Below are positions 12,174-24,400 of a stretch of DNA of 64,000 nt, in pieces; within the stretch, counting starts at the first letter, position 1, and each line of letters begins with the position of its first letter. The notes beneath the pieces are model-generated. The model was given only the letters and a program-made list of their open reading frames with translations, had not been told where the DNA came from and ran no database searches. The position numbers and the translations under genes are program-made. The stretch lies in the NCBI RefSeq assembly GCF_021730395.1, contig NC_069378.1, positions 44,529,001 through 44,593,000 on the forward strand, given 5' to 3'. This DNA is from Mercenaria mercenaria. Its lineage: Eukaryota > Mollusca > Bivalvia > Venerida > Veneridae.

Positions 12174-13169
12174 GTGTCCGTAAGTATTGACCTGGCACTC
12201 ATTAATCTTTGCCAATATTTTCGGACGTTTTCGTTTATCTACGCAAAACTTGTATTCTAAAACTATCTTTATTACTAAACTAACCTATACAGGTAACCGA
12301 TGACACGGTGGTGTAGTGGGAAGGTGTCTGTCTTCCACGCACGTTACCACAGGTTCAAAATCACCTTAGATGTTTTTGTTTTGTTTTTGTTTTTTGTTTT
12401 TTTTTCTTTCTTTTTTTCAATGTAATGTTATCGATACTGCTTTATTCTCACATTGTTTTATGTTCCACATTTCATGAATTTTAATTGTTTCTTGAAACGC
12501 TGGTGACAAGCAATTTGTCATTTTATCAAAATTTGTATTCTAAAACTATCTTTATTACTAAAGTAACCTATACAGGTAACCGATGACACGGTGGTGTAGT
12601 GGGAAGGTGTCTGTCTTCCACGCCTGTTACCACAGGTTCAAAATCACCTTTAAGTTAGATGTTTTTTTTTTCTTTCTTTTTTTTCAATGTAATGTTATCG
12701 ATACTGCTTTATTCTCACATTGTTTTATGTTCCACATTTCATGAATTCTAATTGTTTCTTGAAATTTTCTTGAAAAGCTGGTGACAAGCAATTTGTCATT
12801 TTATCAAAGGTACATTTAAAACAATTTTTATTCGACTTTTTCTACAACATTTTGCCTAACTTCTCTTAAATGAGCCATAAAAATCACGATAAGTTTGATC
12901 AGGTAATTGGTAAGTTTGCATTTAAAACGTGGAAAAAAAAGATTTGGCCAAACGTTAGACTCGAACCCACAATCCTTAGATGGACAGCTTAATGATGTGT
13001 CCACACAGCTACCTACACTTGCGACGTCACAATCAATTAAGATTATCAATATCGCAATCAATATATATATATGCAATAGTTTTATCGCTATTTAGGTTCG
13101 GACACCGAAAATTAACTTACGGAGATGTATGGAATATTCATAAGTGCCAGGTCAATACTTATGGACAAT
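12174..13169. mobile_element. 1-kb TIR element carrying tRNA-like segments
   Basis: Ends are inverted copies of about 30 bp (GTCCGTAAGTATTGACCTGG at the left; complement of GTCCATAAGTATTGACCTGG at the right). The inside holds a tandem duplication (12247-12530 and 12531-12807). Each copy has a tRNA-Gly-like segment (GGTGGTGTAGTGGGAAGG, TCTTCCACGC, AGGTTCAAAATC). A further tRNA-like segment lies on the minus strand at about 12953-13020 (GTAGGTAGCTGTGTGG ... GGGTTCGAGTC). Confidence 0.55.
12247..12807 (+). repeat. two tandem copies, about 280 bp, with tRNA-Gly-like head
   Basis: Both copies start TTGTATTCTAAAACTATC and end GACAAGCAATTTGTCATTTT. Differences are mainly in the T-rich tract and a few substitutions, so the duplication is fairly recent. 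The tRNA-like part resembles tRNA-Gly(UCC) but its arms do not pair fully. Confidence 0.65.
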
Positions 13170-13899
13170 AACTGTATTTTTTGTTTATTTCCATGATAGT
13201 AGTTATTCATGATTTGCATATAAAATATGAGATATACAAGCTTTTAGTTTTAAATTGACAGTGACATATATTAGACCAAAACAATGTGTTTAATATATAA
13301 AATTTTAATGAATTAATGAAGCAATATGTACATAAATCAGTGTACGTACGTAAATCACATTTTGTTTCTAGAGTGTAAGATAGCTATTCATCTATATTCT
13401 TAAAACTATTCTGAAAAGAGATTGACTAAATATGTTTGCAGATCAAGTTGCGAAAACACATTTATTCAAGAAGGGCCTAAATTGTCCACCCGAAAACTTG
13501 TAGTTTAGCTGTATATTACCTGTATTATAAGAATGATTTTCATGAAGTTTTTTGTGAGTTACAAACATGTTGAATTCACTATGCTATGTTTGTAAACATC
13601 ACCTTATCGTTGGAACTATTTATGAATTATAGCCTCGTTTCGGAGCATTCTTCCGAAAAATCCGAAAATTCGCGACGGGTTCGCAAGCCGTCGGAAAACA
13701 TACTTTCGGTTTGAAATAGGCGAAAGGTTTTTGTTTATTTGTTGGTTATTCTTGAACATATTCATGACTATTTGGTCAGATCCGATACAGTGGGTCATAT
13801 TTTCAGAAAATATGTAGTTTCAGCTACAAACTTTGGTTTTCATATAATACTCGTTCGGGTTTTAGTAGTGGACCTTAATATAGCTTTTCTTCATGAAAG

Positions 13900-14370
13900 T
13901 TAAAGTAGCATGCCTCCAGATTTGGCTAAAGAATAATCTTTCTTTCAAATTGAAATTTTGATCATATTATGAACTTTAGAATATAATTTTTTGTTTCTAA
14001 AATATCTTAAAAAATCCAAATCAAGAAAAAAAGATGACCGCGTCAGGAATCGAACCCCGGAGTGCCGCGGCAAGAAAGACATTTTCCCGTCGTCGTAACG
14101 AATAGCGCTATAGCTGAAGTAGTGAATAATGACTTCAAAATATAGATATTTATAATCGAGACAGTTTACCTGGAGTAAAAGCGTGACAAACGCTCTTCGA
14201 TTTTCATCGTAAAAAGTAGTAAAAACAGCAAATTCTCATGTGTTTCCGTAACATAAAGTTTGACAGTAATTAAGTTTTAAAGTCTTCTTAAGAAATATAG
14301 CATTTATTTCAAGATATCTAAAAAAATATTTTTTGTTGTTGTCGAACGATCTGGAGGCATGCCGCTTTAA
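13900..14370. mobile_element. TTAA-bounded MITE (piggyBac-like ends) with tRNA-like core
   Basis: Ends are inverted 22-bp copies (TTAAAGTAGCATGCCTCC at the left, complement TTAAAGCGGCATGCCTCC at the right; 2 mismatches). Each starts with TTAA, the target site used by piggyBac elements. On the minus strand a tRNA-like part ends GGTTCGATTCCTGACGCGG (about 14040-14062). A second copy lies at 56346-58305, split by another element. Confidence 0.6.
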
Positions 14371-14823
14371 TATTTTACTTGAATTGATGGTTGAATTGTG
14401 TCTGTCCAGAAAGACAAAGAAAATTTCAGCCTGGCTTTTGAAAGTATTTAAAACTTTAGCACTTTCTCAATGAATTATTAAACGCTAGCCGGTATCTGGA
14501 TTAAAAAAGGATACTTGTAATCTTGTGAAAATGTTTTCTTACTATTGCTTGTTGGCTAGCTTGGTAGCACCAAAATATATATAGAACCATCTAAGTTGGT
14601 GGGTCCAGAAGAACAAGAAATATCAACAGAAATAAACCATTTTCTTTATTGTGATTCTTCATTTTTTGATTATGTGCAAATTAACTCAAAAGCATTTGAT
14701 GTATGCCTCTGAGAGCGGAACATAATAGTCATAAGAGTCCATTTCCTTACCGCGCATTGGATAAAATAATGGGTAATGTTTAAGTGATTTTCTTTACACT
14801 TTAATATGAAGGTGCATAAAATG

Positions 14824-14829
14824 TTTATT
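14824..14829 (-). other. poly(A) signal of gene B
   Basis: AATAAA on the minus strand, about 190 bases past the C1q stop codon; the nearest clear candidate. Confidence 0.5.
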
Positions 14830-15017
14830 TTTGATTGTGCAGTGAATTTGAGCGTGTTTGTCTTTTTCGCTCAAATATTTCTATAACGTATTAATACAAT
14901 GTAATAAATAAACATAAATCCTTCTCAAGAATTTGTACCGACGTCTGTAAATTTAATATGGTCTTGAAATTATTGGACAATACAAATGTGGAAAATTCAA
15001 CAACCTTCTAAATAAAT

Positions 15018-15421
15018 CTATGCATGGACTAATATTCCCGTAAAGTAGTTCCTTAATGCATCACCACGCACTATATAGTTCCCGGTGTACGTGGTGTGTG
15101 TCCACTGCACAATCACTTTCTGATGCTTCTTCACGGTGGCAACAGCCTGTGCCATGGGACAAGAAACGGCACTAGCATCAAATGCATAGGATGAGGCGTA
15201 CGTCGTGTCCCCTACCTTGATGTCAAAGTACAAATTCTGATTGTTAGCAAAACACATTTGTGCACTGAAGGAGTATGTTCCATGCACAGGTGCCGTGAAC
15301 TCCCCTGTAGAATTATTGTAAGCCCCTCCCTCGTTCACCAAGACGCGAGTAAAAACCATGGTCTGGCCTGCAGCAGGGCTCAAGTCGTCCACCCAGTAAG
15401 CGTTAAAGGCAACGTTAGGCA
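15018..15421 (-). CDS. exon 10 of gene B: C1q domain and stop
   Basis: Terminal exon entered in phase 1 after a TTTTCCAG acceptor. It encodes about 133 residues with the usual C1q order: VAFNAYW near the start, TRVLVNEGGAYN, a central GEFTAPVHGTYSFSAQ strand, and a final YFTGILVHA. Length fits one gC1q head. No Gly-X-Y repeats precede it, so any trimerisation must come from the head itself. Confidence 0.9.
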
Positions 15422-18400
15422 CTGGAAAATATGATAAATGCGCATATCTTTCAGAACAGTGTCGATAGGGTCTGTTAAAAGTTATTGCATAGTGATGCCA
15501 TCATCGAGTTGTTGTAAGGGTGCAATGGTTTTGCTTTGTCTCGCTTTGACTAGTTGATTAATAGGTAAAAATAATGACACATTTGTTTCAGAAGGGATAT
15601 TTAATGCAAATCATAGTGCAATGCCTTTATCTTTATATAGCAAAGGTTAAAGCTGAGTCATAATAAAAGTATGAATTTAAATAAAGTATCCTGAACATTA
15701 TGACATTATAACTAAAATGACCATTATTAATGTGTTTCAAGATGCAACATCAAAATGTTATTTTTCAGGCTTTATTGGTCAATCAATTCATCATAAAACT
15801 ATCTTACTTGAATCGTTCATATTTCATACCACACACTTATTGTGTTATAAAATTCCATTGAAACACAAAAGTAAGGAAATATATTCTATTACCAACATAT
15901 ACAAAAATTGAACTTATTTAATTTCATTATATATAATTACTTACGACAAACTGCATTGCCACAAGCTGTGACCTGGATGGGGTCGCCTTCGCAGTTCTTT
16001 CCTTGTTCTGATGGACGGGGATTCGTACATGTCCTTGACCGGGTCTTTGTTCCACCACCACAGGCAACAGTGCAGTTGCTCCAGGTACCCCAGCTTGACC
16101 AACCGCCATCTAAAATCAAGAAATTGCATTCCAAAACATATTTATTTGAAGTTTGATCATTGATTTTACTTTCAACATGTTCAGATTTGTATGAAATTCC
16201 AATGTGTCATCACAACACAGTGCAACAGAACGGCGCTGTAATAAAAGACGATATACCCTGTTCATGTGTACTCTGATTGACATTGATGGAAATTAAAACT
16301 AAAAGATTTCTCTTATTTTACAATAAATCAAATGGTATGGCTGCCTGAACAATTATATACGATTATCTAAATCCACCTGTCTGCCGTTCCTAAAAGGCAA
16401 TGATTATTTTGATTATAAAGTATAATATTTCGGCGGTTACTCTATCCAGAGAGGTTTAATCGGCGAATGGTACGACATTTTCTACGAAGTCACATGGTTA
16501 TGGTTTCACTACTTGAGATCTACAAATACTTCTTACTCCTTATCATCAATGACGTGACTCTATTTATACCAATGAATAGTACTTTTTATTAACAAATAAT
16601 CAACACCCTCGAGTGCTTTGTCGTCTAATTTTTCAAAGTTTCGGATTCAGATACTCAGGAATTGAACCATGAGGGCGTTAGCTCGAGTAGTTTGATATCT
16701 AAGAACCGGAACAAAGAACAAGGTGATGAGACATTAATCAAAACCCGAATACTCATTTAAGGAATATAAACCTCATTAACAATGGACTGTTTTTGCAAGA
16801 ACGTCTTTTTGCACGTGTGAAATTAAGAAAAAAATACGTTCAATATACCTTTGAGTGAATAAAGCAATAAGTCATAGCGCAATCAAAAACCAGGACCACC
16901 GTCTTTCGCACACTGATAAACAGGTTACAAGTTTTTACTCCATTTTAAGACATTTAGAATATGCAACTTTTTTATCATCAATGTTTGTTCCTGTTCCAAT
17001 TTTGTTTATATCATTTTGCAATGTCCTATTATTTTCAGTGAGGATCATACGCAGCTTTTCATGAAATTAGTGTATTATTGACGGGTTCCATGTGCACCGC
17101 CGTATGAACACATCTATTTTTTTTGGACCAGTAGCATGTGTGAATGTCCATGCATTTCCACTACCGTCTATGAACAGGCTCAACGAAACCGAGCCTGCAG
17201 CATTTTTTGTTGTTTCTTTTTGTGGCGTTGGACGACCTGTGACGTTTCCACTTTTTCTATTTTACACATAATTAACTGTATTTCAATTGTACATACTTGC
17301 ACACGGTCCTGGGAAACATAACCGGTCATCCATAGTATCTCCATAACAATGATCTCCAAACCTTTCTGGTGCAGGATTAGAACAGGTGCGATGACGTCTT
17401 TGGATACCAATATCGCAACTTACGGAACATGCTTCCCATTTTAACCACTCTGCCCATCCTCCATGAACTTAAAATAATCTTACATGATGGTAAACACATA
17501 CACTAACAAAACCTGTTGACGTCAAGAAATAGTTAAAAATATATTATGGCAAATACTTCGTTTAAGTATTTTGTCATTTACGTCTTGAAAACCCAAATCG
17601 AAAGTATTTCACTTGGCTTGATATATAAGCTGCATTCGTAACTATCAAGCACATTTTTGTTAGCATCTTTACATATGTAGTATTTTAAGCAACTTACCAT
17701 CAAGTTCTGTTAATACACAGACGTGTTTAAACTATGTATACATAAATATTCTTGAATATTTGCACGAAAATTTGGCATAGTATGTTGTAAATTAAATATT
17801 GTCTCGCTACAAAAACGCATTAAAGTGCATTCCATTATGATGTACATTGCACGTTATTTCGTAGTAACAGATATATATTATCACCAAAGTAATAGTCACA
17901 CCTCAAATGATATAGTTATATCGAAGATCGCTTTTGGCGACATTTCAGACTTGGTTGCGTATCCCACTATAATTTGTCGACTAGGCAGAACCAACCAAAT
18001 TCTACATGCCAGCTAGAAAGCTTTCTTAAAAAGTAAAAATCAATAGTCTAAGCGGGCGGAATTGACACGATGAATATACCTTTTGAAACCTGCGATTTAA
18101 ATGTGTTAAACATACCATGAAACTTCTTGCCGTATGCAGTACATTTGTATATCTTTTTGTTTGACACATATGTATTATGTATTTTTGATGTAGAAGTAGA
18201 CAGCACCTCTGATACATTTGACCAGTTCTTCCTAAACACCAATTACATCGTCAAATTACAAAACTAAACAAACCTGGGCATAATTGTCTTTCACACATTC
18301 GAATTTCGTTGTCGATTCCGGTACAATTCAAACCACCATGTGCTGGAGCCGGATCGGTACATGTTCGGTATCGAGACTGGGTTCCATTGTCACATGTCAC

Positions 18401-21400
18401 ATCACAGCTTGACCATGCAGACCAGTCAGCCCAGTCTCCATCAACTGTTGATAATGAAATGCAAACTTCTATTTAATGATTAATAAAATACTGCTGTTCA
18501 ATGTATTCATTTATAAATAGTTATTTGATAGTAAAACCTCGCGAAAGGCTGTTTGGGGAGCATATATCCGTTTGTCTGTTCTTCTACTATGTTTGAAGGC
18601 TTTTGTAATAATGGCTGCTTTAGCAAGATAATATGCAAACTTTCAGCCACTAGGTAGTCAGAAATCTGTAGTTGTCACACGAAGCGCACGCTGTACAAAT
18701 GAAATACGCGACCGAAGCGCATGAGCGCTTCACGCAAGATGTATACTATATGATTCACGATATACAATTAAAGGGTATGCGACCGGGAGCTTGTTTCACG
18801 ATTCTTCGATACTAGAATATTATATAGTCGTTATTATTTAGAAATTTGATCGGGGAGAGTTCTTCCTGTCTATGACATAAACATTGTCCCCTTGCAACAG
18901 CTCTCGTCGGTCCAAAAATGGTCGCCCAAAGAACGAACATTTTAATTTCAGAAATTGTTTTTATTAATGTCAGTTGTCAGGTCATCTGGTTAGTCCTTGA
19001 AGCTCACGTTTTTATTTAAGCCTTTTCCCTATCTGACTACAATTTAACGTCGTTTTTTTTTTTCTAATAGTTAATCTTACCAGAATTCCTTGATTTTATG
19101 AGGTTTTATAAATTGATTTATGCATATGTACGACATGGCTTTGGTTATCTTATGCTCGACGTAATTTTGTATGTTTCCTTATCTTTGTAAAATGGGATGT
19201 ACATAACTACAGTTCAATGCTACCGCTGGTATGGTAAGATCAAGTTCATGTCGTCCGAGTTTCAAGACAGTTCTGTATTTTTGGCTCATGCGCTTAATAT
19301 AATGCGTAGTCCGCATGTTTGTCAAGTGAATGTCAAGATTCTTAACAAAGACAAAATTAATGTAATCATGGTTTATTTGTCGCTCGGTTATTTTCGTAAA
19401 TGCTCTTTTTACCAGTTAAATCTCGATATTACATAAACGTCTTATGAAGTATCTTATGACAAAGCTATTTCACGTATGTATACGGAAGTTGTTACTGACT
19501 GATTTATTAAAGACAAGAAGGTCCTTACCAAGATCGCAAAGATTACAGAAACGTGGGCATATCGTTTTCGCATGCTGGATATCTTGACAAATATTTGCAA
19601 CCGTGTTTAAGAATGCACAGTCGACCTTTTCACTGTCAACACATGCCGTTGCTGAAACAAATGACATTATTTGTACATTTGAGAAGTTATAAACAGAATA
19701 ACAATATCTAATTATTTTTAAGCACAACGAAGATAATAAACACCTGCAAAAGACTTTCGCGATTACGCAGACTAAATATGGTTCAGCTATATATTTTGAT
19801 TCTTTGATGAAAAGAAATGTGGATGAAATAGGAAGAATTATCTCCTGTAGCTTATCGCATCAAAATGTAGGTCAGTGTGACCCTGTTAAAATAAAGATAA
19901 AACAAAGATGATAATTAAGAAGAGTGTAGATTTCACCGATTAAGACTAGGTGAATTTAGTTAAACATCATTTAGATTCTGATATTTTTTTTTATTTTAAA
20001 ATAAAGAAGGTCTTATATGGAAGTACTCGTTAAGGGCGCTTGTGATAATATGGCATCAGTATTGTCATGTTTCAAAGGTTAAAATAATTGAGCCGTGCCA
20101 TGAGAAAACCAACATAGTGGCTTTGCGACCAGCATGGATCCAGACCAGCCTGCGCATCCGCGCAGTCTGGTCAGGATCCATGCTGTTCGCTTTTAAAGCC
20201 TATTGGAATTGGAGAAACTGTTAGCGAACAGCATGGATCCTGACCAGACTGCGCGGATGCGCAGGCTGGTCTGGATCCATGCTGGTCGCAAAGCCACTAT
20301 GTTGGTTTTCTCATGGCACGGCTCAATTATGATTATGAACTCTGTTTATTGCTTTTGTAAAGACTTAGAAGACTTAAGACAGACAAGTGTGTCATGGGGC
20401 TACAAAGTTGTATTTAATGTTAAAATCCAAACTTACTTTAAATAAATCAGTAGATATTTATGGTAAAACATATTGCTTTATGTCACAGGGATTTAAAAGT
20501 TGATATTACTCACAATGATATTTGAAACTACAATCCTGACACAAGCTTCAAATTGTCCCGGTGGGACAAATATTCATTTACTATAGAATACAGTGATATA
20601 TGTTTTCAAAACTAAACAAGTATATATCAACCATGTGTGCACATGGTGTTTCTTTTTCAAATAAAGCTTTGATATCAAATAACATACGTTTTAAATGTTC
20701 ACAAAGGACTTTATTACAGTTGTCGGTACTGCAGCATTCATGACACGTTTTTAATTGTCGTTTGTTGACATCTCTTCCAACTATACTAGGAACAGAGTTA
20801 CCAATTGCCATACATTTCTAAAACATCAAATCCATGATAATTACTTTCGAAATATGTAATCACTTGGATATACCTTATCAACTTGTAATGATTCGTAAAA
20901 AATAATCCTATATATGTTTAAGTAATTATAAGGCAGTATATCGCGAGATGTTAAAATGTTTTTTCTACTGTAGTACTTTTTTAACTGCATATGCCTTCAA
21001 TTTCCCTGTAATTCATACACTATTGAATCTATTTTAGAGATGCATTAATCAAAGTAACAAAATATGAGAGGGATCTGTTTCATTTGTCTTAGATAAGATC
21101 GCGATCTTACGAAGTAACTTATTATAAAATGCAGCAAATATCTAAATTTAAAATGAAACAATTATTATAAGCACGTTAGTATTGCACATTAAATGCAAAG
21201 CCGAGCAAATAAAACACGTACTAAAATTACAATGATCATGGAATTAAAAAAGTACAGTCTGAAAGATGTTATGGATTTGAGCCAGTACTGAAATATGTTT
21301 CTTTAACAGAAGTTATTGATCTGGAATGGATATCTTACGAAAAAGACAAAATGTTTTTGTAAATTTTCACGTTCGATGTACTGTTAGCAAAGGTTGTACA

Positions 21401-24400
21401 TTACCTGATTGTCTAGGCAGCCTAGATTAAAAACGCTTGTCTGTCCTGACGGAACTAAATCAAGGTAACAAGACTGAAAAACAGATTGAATATAATTAAA
21501 CTGACGAAACTAAATCAATGTAACAAGACTGTAAACAGATTGAATATAATTAAACTGACGAAACTAAATCAAGGTAACAAGACAGTGAAACAGATTGAAT
21601 ATAATTAAACTGACGAAACTAAATCGAGGTAACAAGACTATAAACAGATTGAATATAATTAAACTGACGAAACTAAACCAAGGTAACAAGACTATAAACA
21701 GATTGAATATAATTAAACTGACGGAACTAAATCGATGTAACAAGACTATAAACAGATTGAATATAATTAAACTGACGAAACTAAACCAAGGTAACAAGAC
21801 TATAAACAGATTGAATATAATTAACTGACGAAACTAAACCAAGGTAACAAGACTATAAACAGATATAACTAAACTGACGGAACTAAATCAAGGTAACAAG
21901 ACTATAAACAGATTGAATATGATTAAACTGACGAAACTAAACCAAGGTAACAAGACTATAAACAGATTGAATATAATTAAACTGACGGAACTAAATCAAG
22001 GTAACAAGACTATAAACAGATTGAATATAATTAAACTGACGAAACTAAACTAAAGTAACAAGACTATAAACAGATTGAATATAATTAAACTGACGGAACT
22101 AAATCAAGGTAACAAGACTGTAAAACAGATTGAATATAATTAAACTGACGAAACTAAACCAAAGTAACAAGACTATAAACAGATTGAATATAATTAAACT
22201 GACGAAACTAAACCAAGGTAACAAGACTGTAAAACAGATTGAATATAATTAAACTGACAAAACTAAAGCAATGTAATAAGAATGAAAAACAAAAACAACA
22301 ACATGAAAACAATTAAATGAAGAGGTGACGGTTAGTAAATCTTAAAATGACGAAACTAAATCTAAGCAGAATAACTATAACGCAAACACGAATCTGCACA
22401 GATTATCCAACAGTTAAATTTGACCCCTAGAAACTATGAAACGTAATTTTAGCTATAAAACCACGCGATTTCAAAAACTGTCTTCTATAATTAACATCAG
22501 TTTTCTTCAAACATAATGACATTTTTGAAATAATGACATGTGTTATAAGCTCTTTTGAAAACCGCAGAATAGATATCCTTCGTTCAATGTTAGTGTGTTA
22601 TATTTACACAACTAACTTTTGCCAAAACTTGGCTTTCTTTGAGATATAAAATTGTTCGAATACATTGTTTAGAGGTCATGTAACGTATAGTCCTAATGAT
22701 ATGTGCATTACCCACCATTTAATTCATTTACAGCAATATTCAATTTTATTTTGAATATTGACTTTAAAAGTTTTGGGTATTGTTTAATAACTCCTTAGAT
22801 CCTTGGATATGATGCCTGTTTTTTTATCTTCTTTTGACAGTTATGAGATATGCAGTTTCCATACCCATACGTACCCTCCCTAAACTCCTGTTTTGTTCTG
22901 CCAATTTAATTCCAGTAAAGGACAAAGCCATTATTTTATCTAGGGACAATACATTATTTTCTGGTTTTTGTAAGTTGTGTAAATGTTGCTCATCCCGGGG
23001 CTAGAGGCGTGAACGACAGCTTGCATTTCCACTGCAGTCCATGAACAGGCTCTGTGAAATCGAGCCTGCAACGACTTCGTTTATATCATATTAGTCGCCT
23101 ATAGTTTTCCACTTCTTTATTTTTTCTAGCGCTTGATACGAAGATATTTACCAGGCGATCCTGTTTAACAATTTGTAGACTATGATATTGATGAAAGGAG
23201 TTAAAGTAAAGTTTTATCGCACCATAAAACCCAAAGGGTTGTTTGTCTTTTGCAACTGACCGTTCAAAGGAGGTGACCACGCGTGTTCCGTCATTATGTA
23301 GGTTTTATCCTTGTTTTCTGGTTGTTTTTCTTTGTTTAATTTGTGAAAAGGCAACTCACTTACTGATCCTCACATGCACTGCCGAAGGGATTCGTTTATG
23401 GAACACTCTATTCTTAAAACTTGTCTAATCTTATCGAACATTTTTTCTTTTTTTATACATACCTCTCCAGATCCACATTGCGATATGTTTGTACAGTTGT
23501 TCACGCTTTCGATGTCGGTACAGTTGTAACACTCCAAAGATACTGTAAAGACACACAGTAAATATTATTATGAAAATAACTTTTTAGTTCAAACAGTTTG
23601 AACTTAACAGTTACGGTTGGAACGCATCTTTTTACCGCGATTGCGTTATCAAAGACACATTCATTATTACCGGAGTATACATATTGGCGCCTTACCAACT
23701 CAACAGAAGTTTAGCTAATGATACATAAATTGTCATTAGACATATACTATTTAGCTATATTGTAAAGAAATTTCTTATAGATTTGTTATAATACTCACCC
23801 ACAAATGATGTGTTGACCAAGCAGAGAAGAATATTCAAAACTGAAAAAAAAAAGAAATACATAGAATAAGCAACTTCCTTTAAATACCATGCGTATTAGA
23901 CTTGCTGACAGCATTGCATTTACCATTGACTAGTGTGTCTGTAACATGGAACAGTCACTTCATCTTAATGAGCCAAGACCCAAAGTTTAACAGATATCAT
24001 TTAAAATGTTTATAAGGCAAGGTTTGGCTCGAAAGTTTGCCATTCAGTTTAGATCTTTACCTCTGTCTCTTTTGTAATATTTTCTGCATTTACTCGTGCT
24101 GAAATGAATATTCATATATCGCAAACTTCAAACATACCCCATATGGGTTTAATGTAAAATGACCGGACATAAGTCCAAGGCTTAAATCTTTTACCTATAG
24201 GTGTGTCCTTGTTATCAAACCGATGATATCATGGCTTATACATATCCACCTATTGTACATGAATATTATCTTTACAGGGGCTTAGGTTGTAATAATAGAT
24301 CAAATAATTCCATTCCCAAAAAATACAATCTGTAAAGTAGATCCCTCTGAAGCACCAAGAACAAGGCAAACAGAGCAAATTGCAGACTCAATTTTATTGA

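Noticed and set aside
15927-16156. Other frames over the third TSP1 exon
   Set aside because: Shadows of the TSP1 frame, which alone has the cysteine spacing and splice borders.
21564-21828. Long repetitive open frames on both strands
   Set aside because: They arise because the 54-bp minisatellite unit is a multiple of three; no start context, no protein-like variation.
21448-22291. CRISPR-like array
   Set aside because: Units are contiguous with no unique spacers, and the DNA is eukaryotic; it is a minisatellite.
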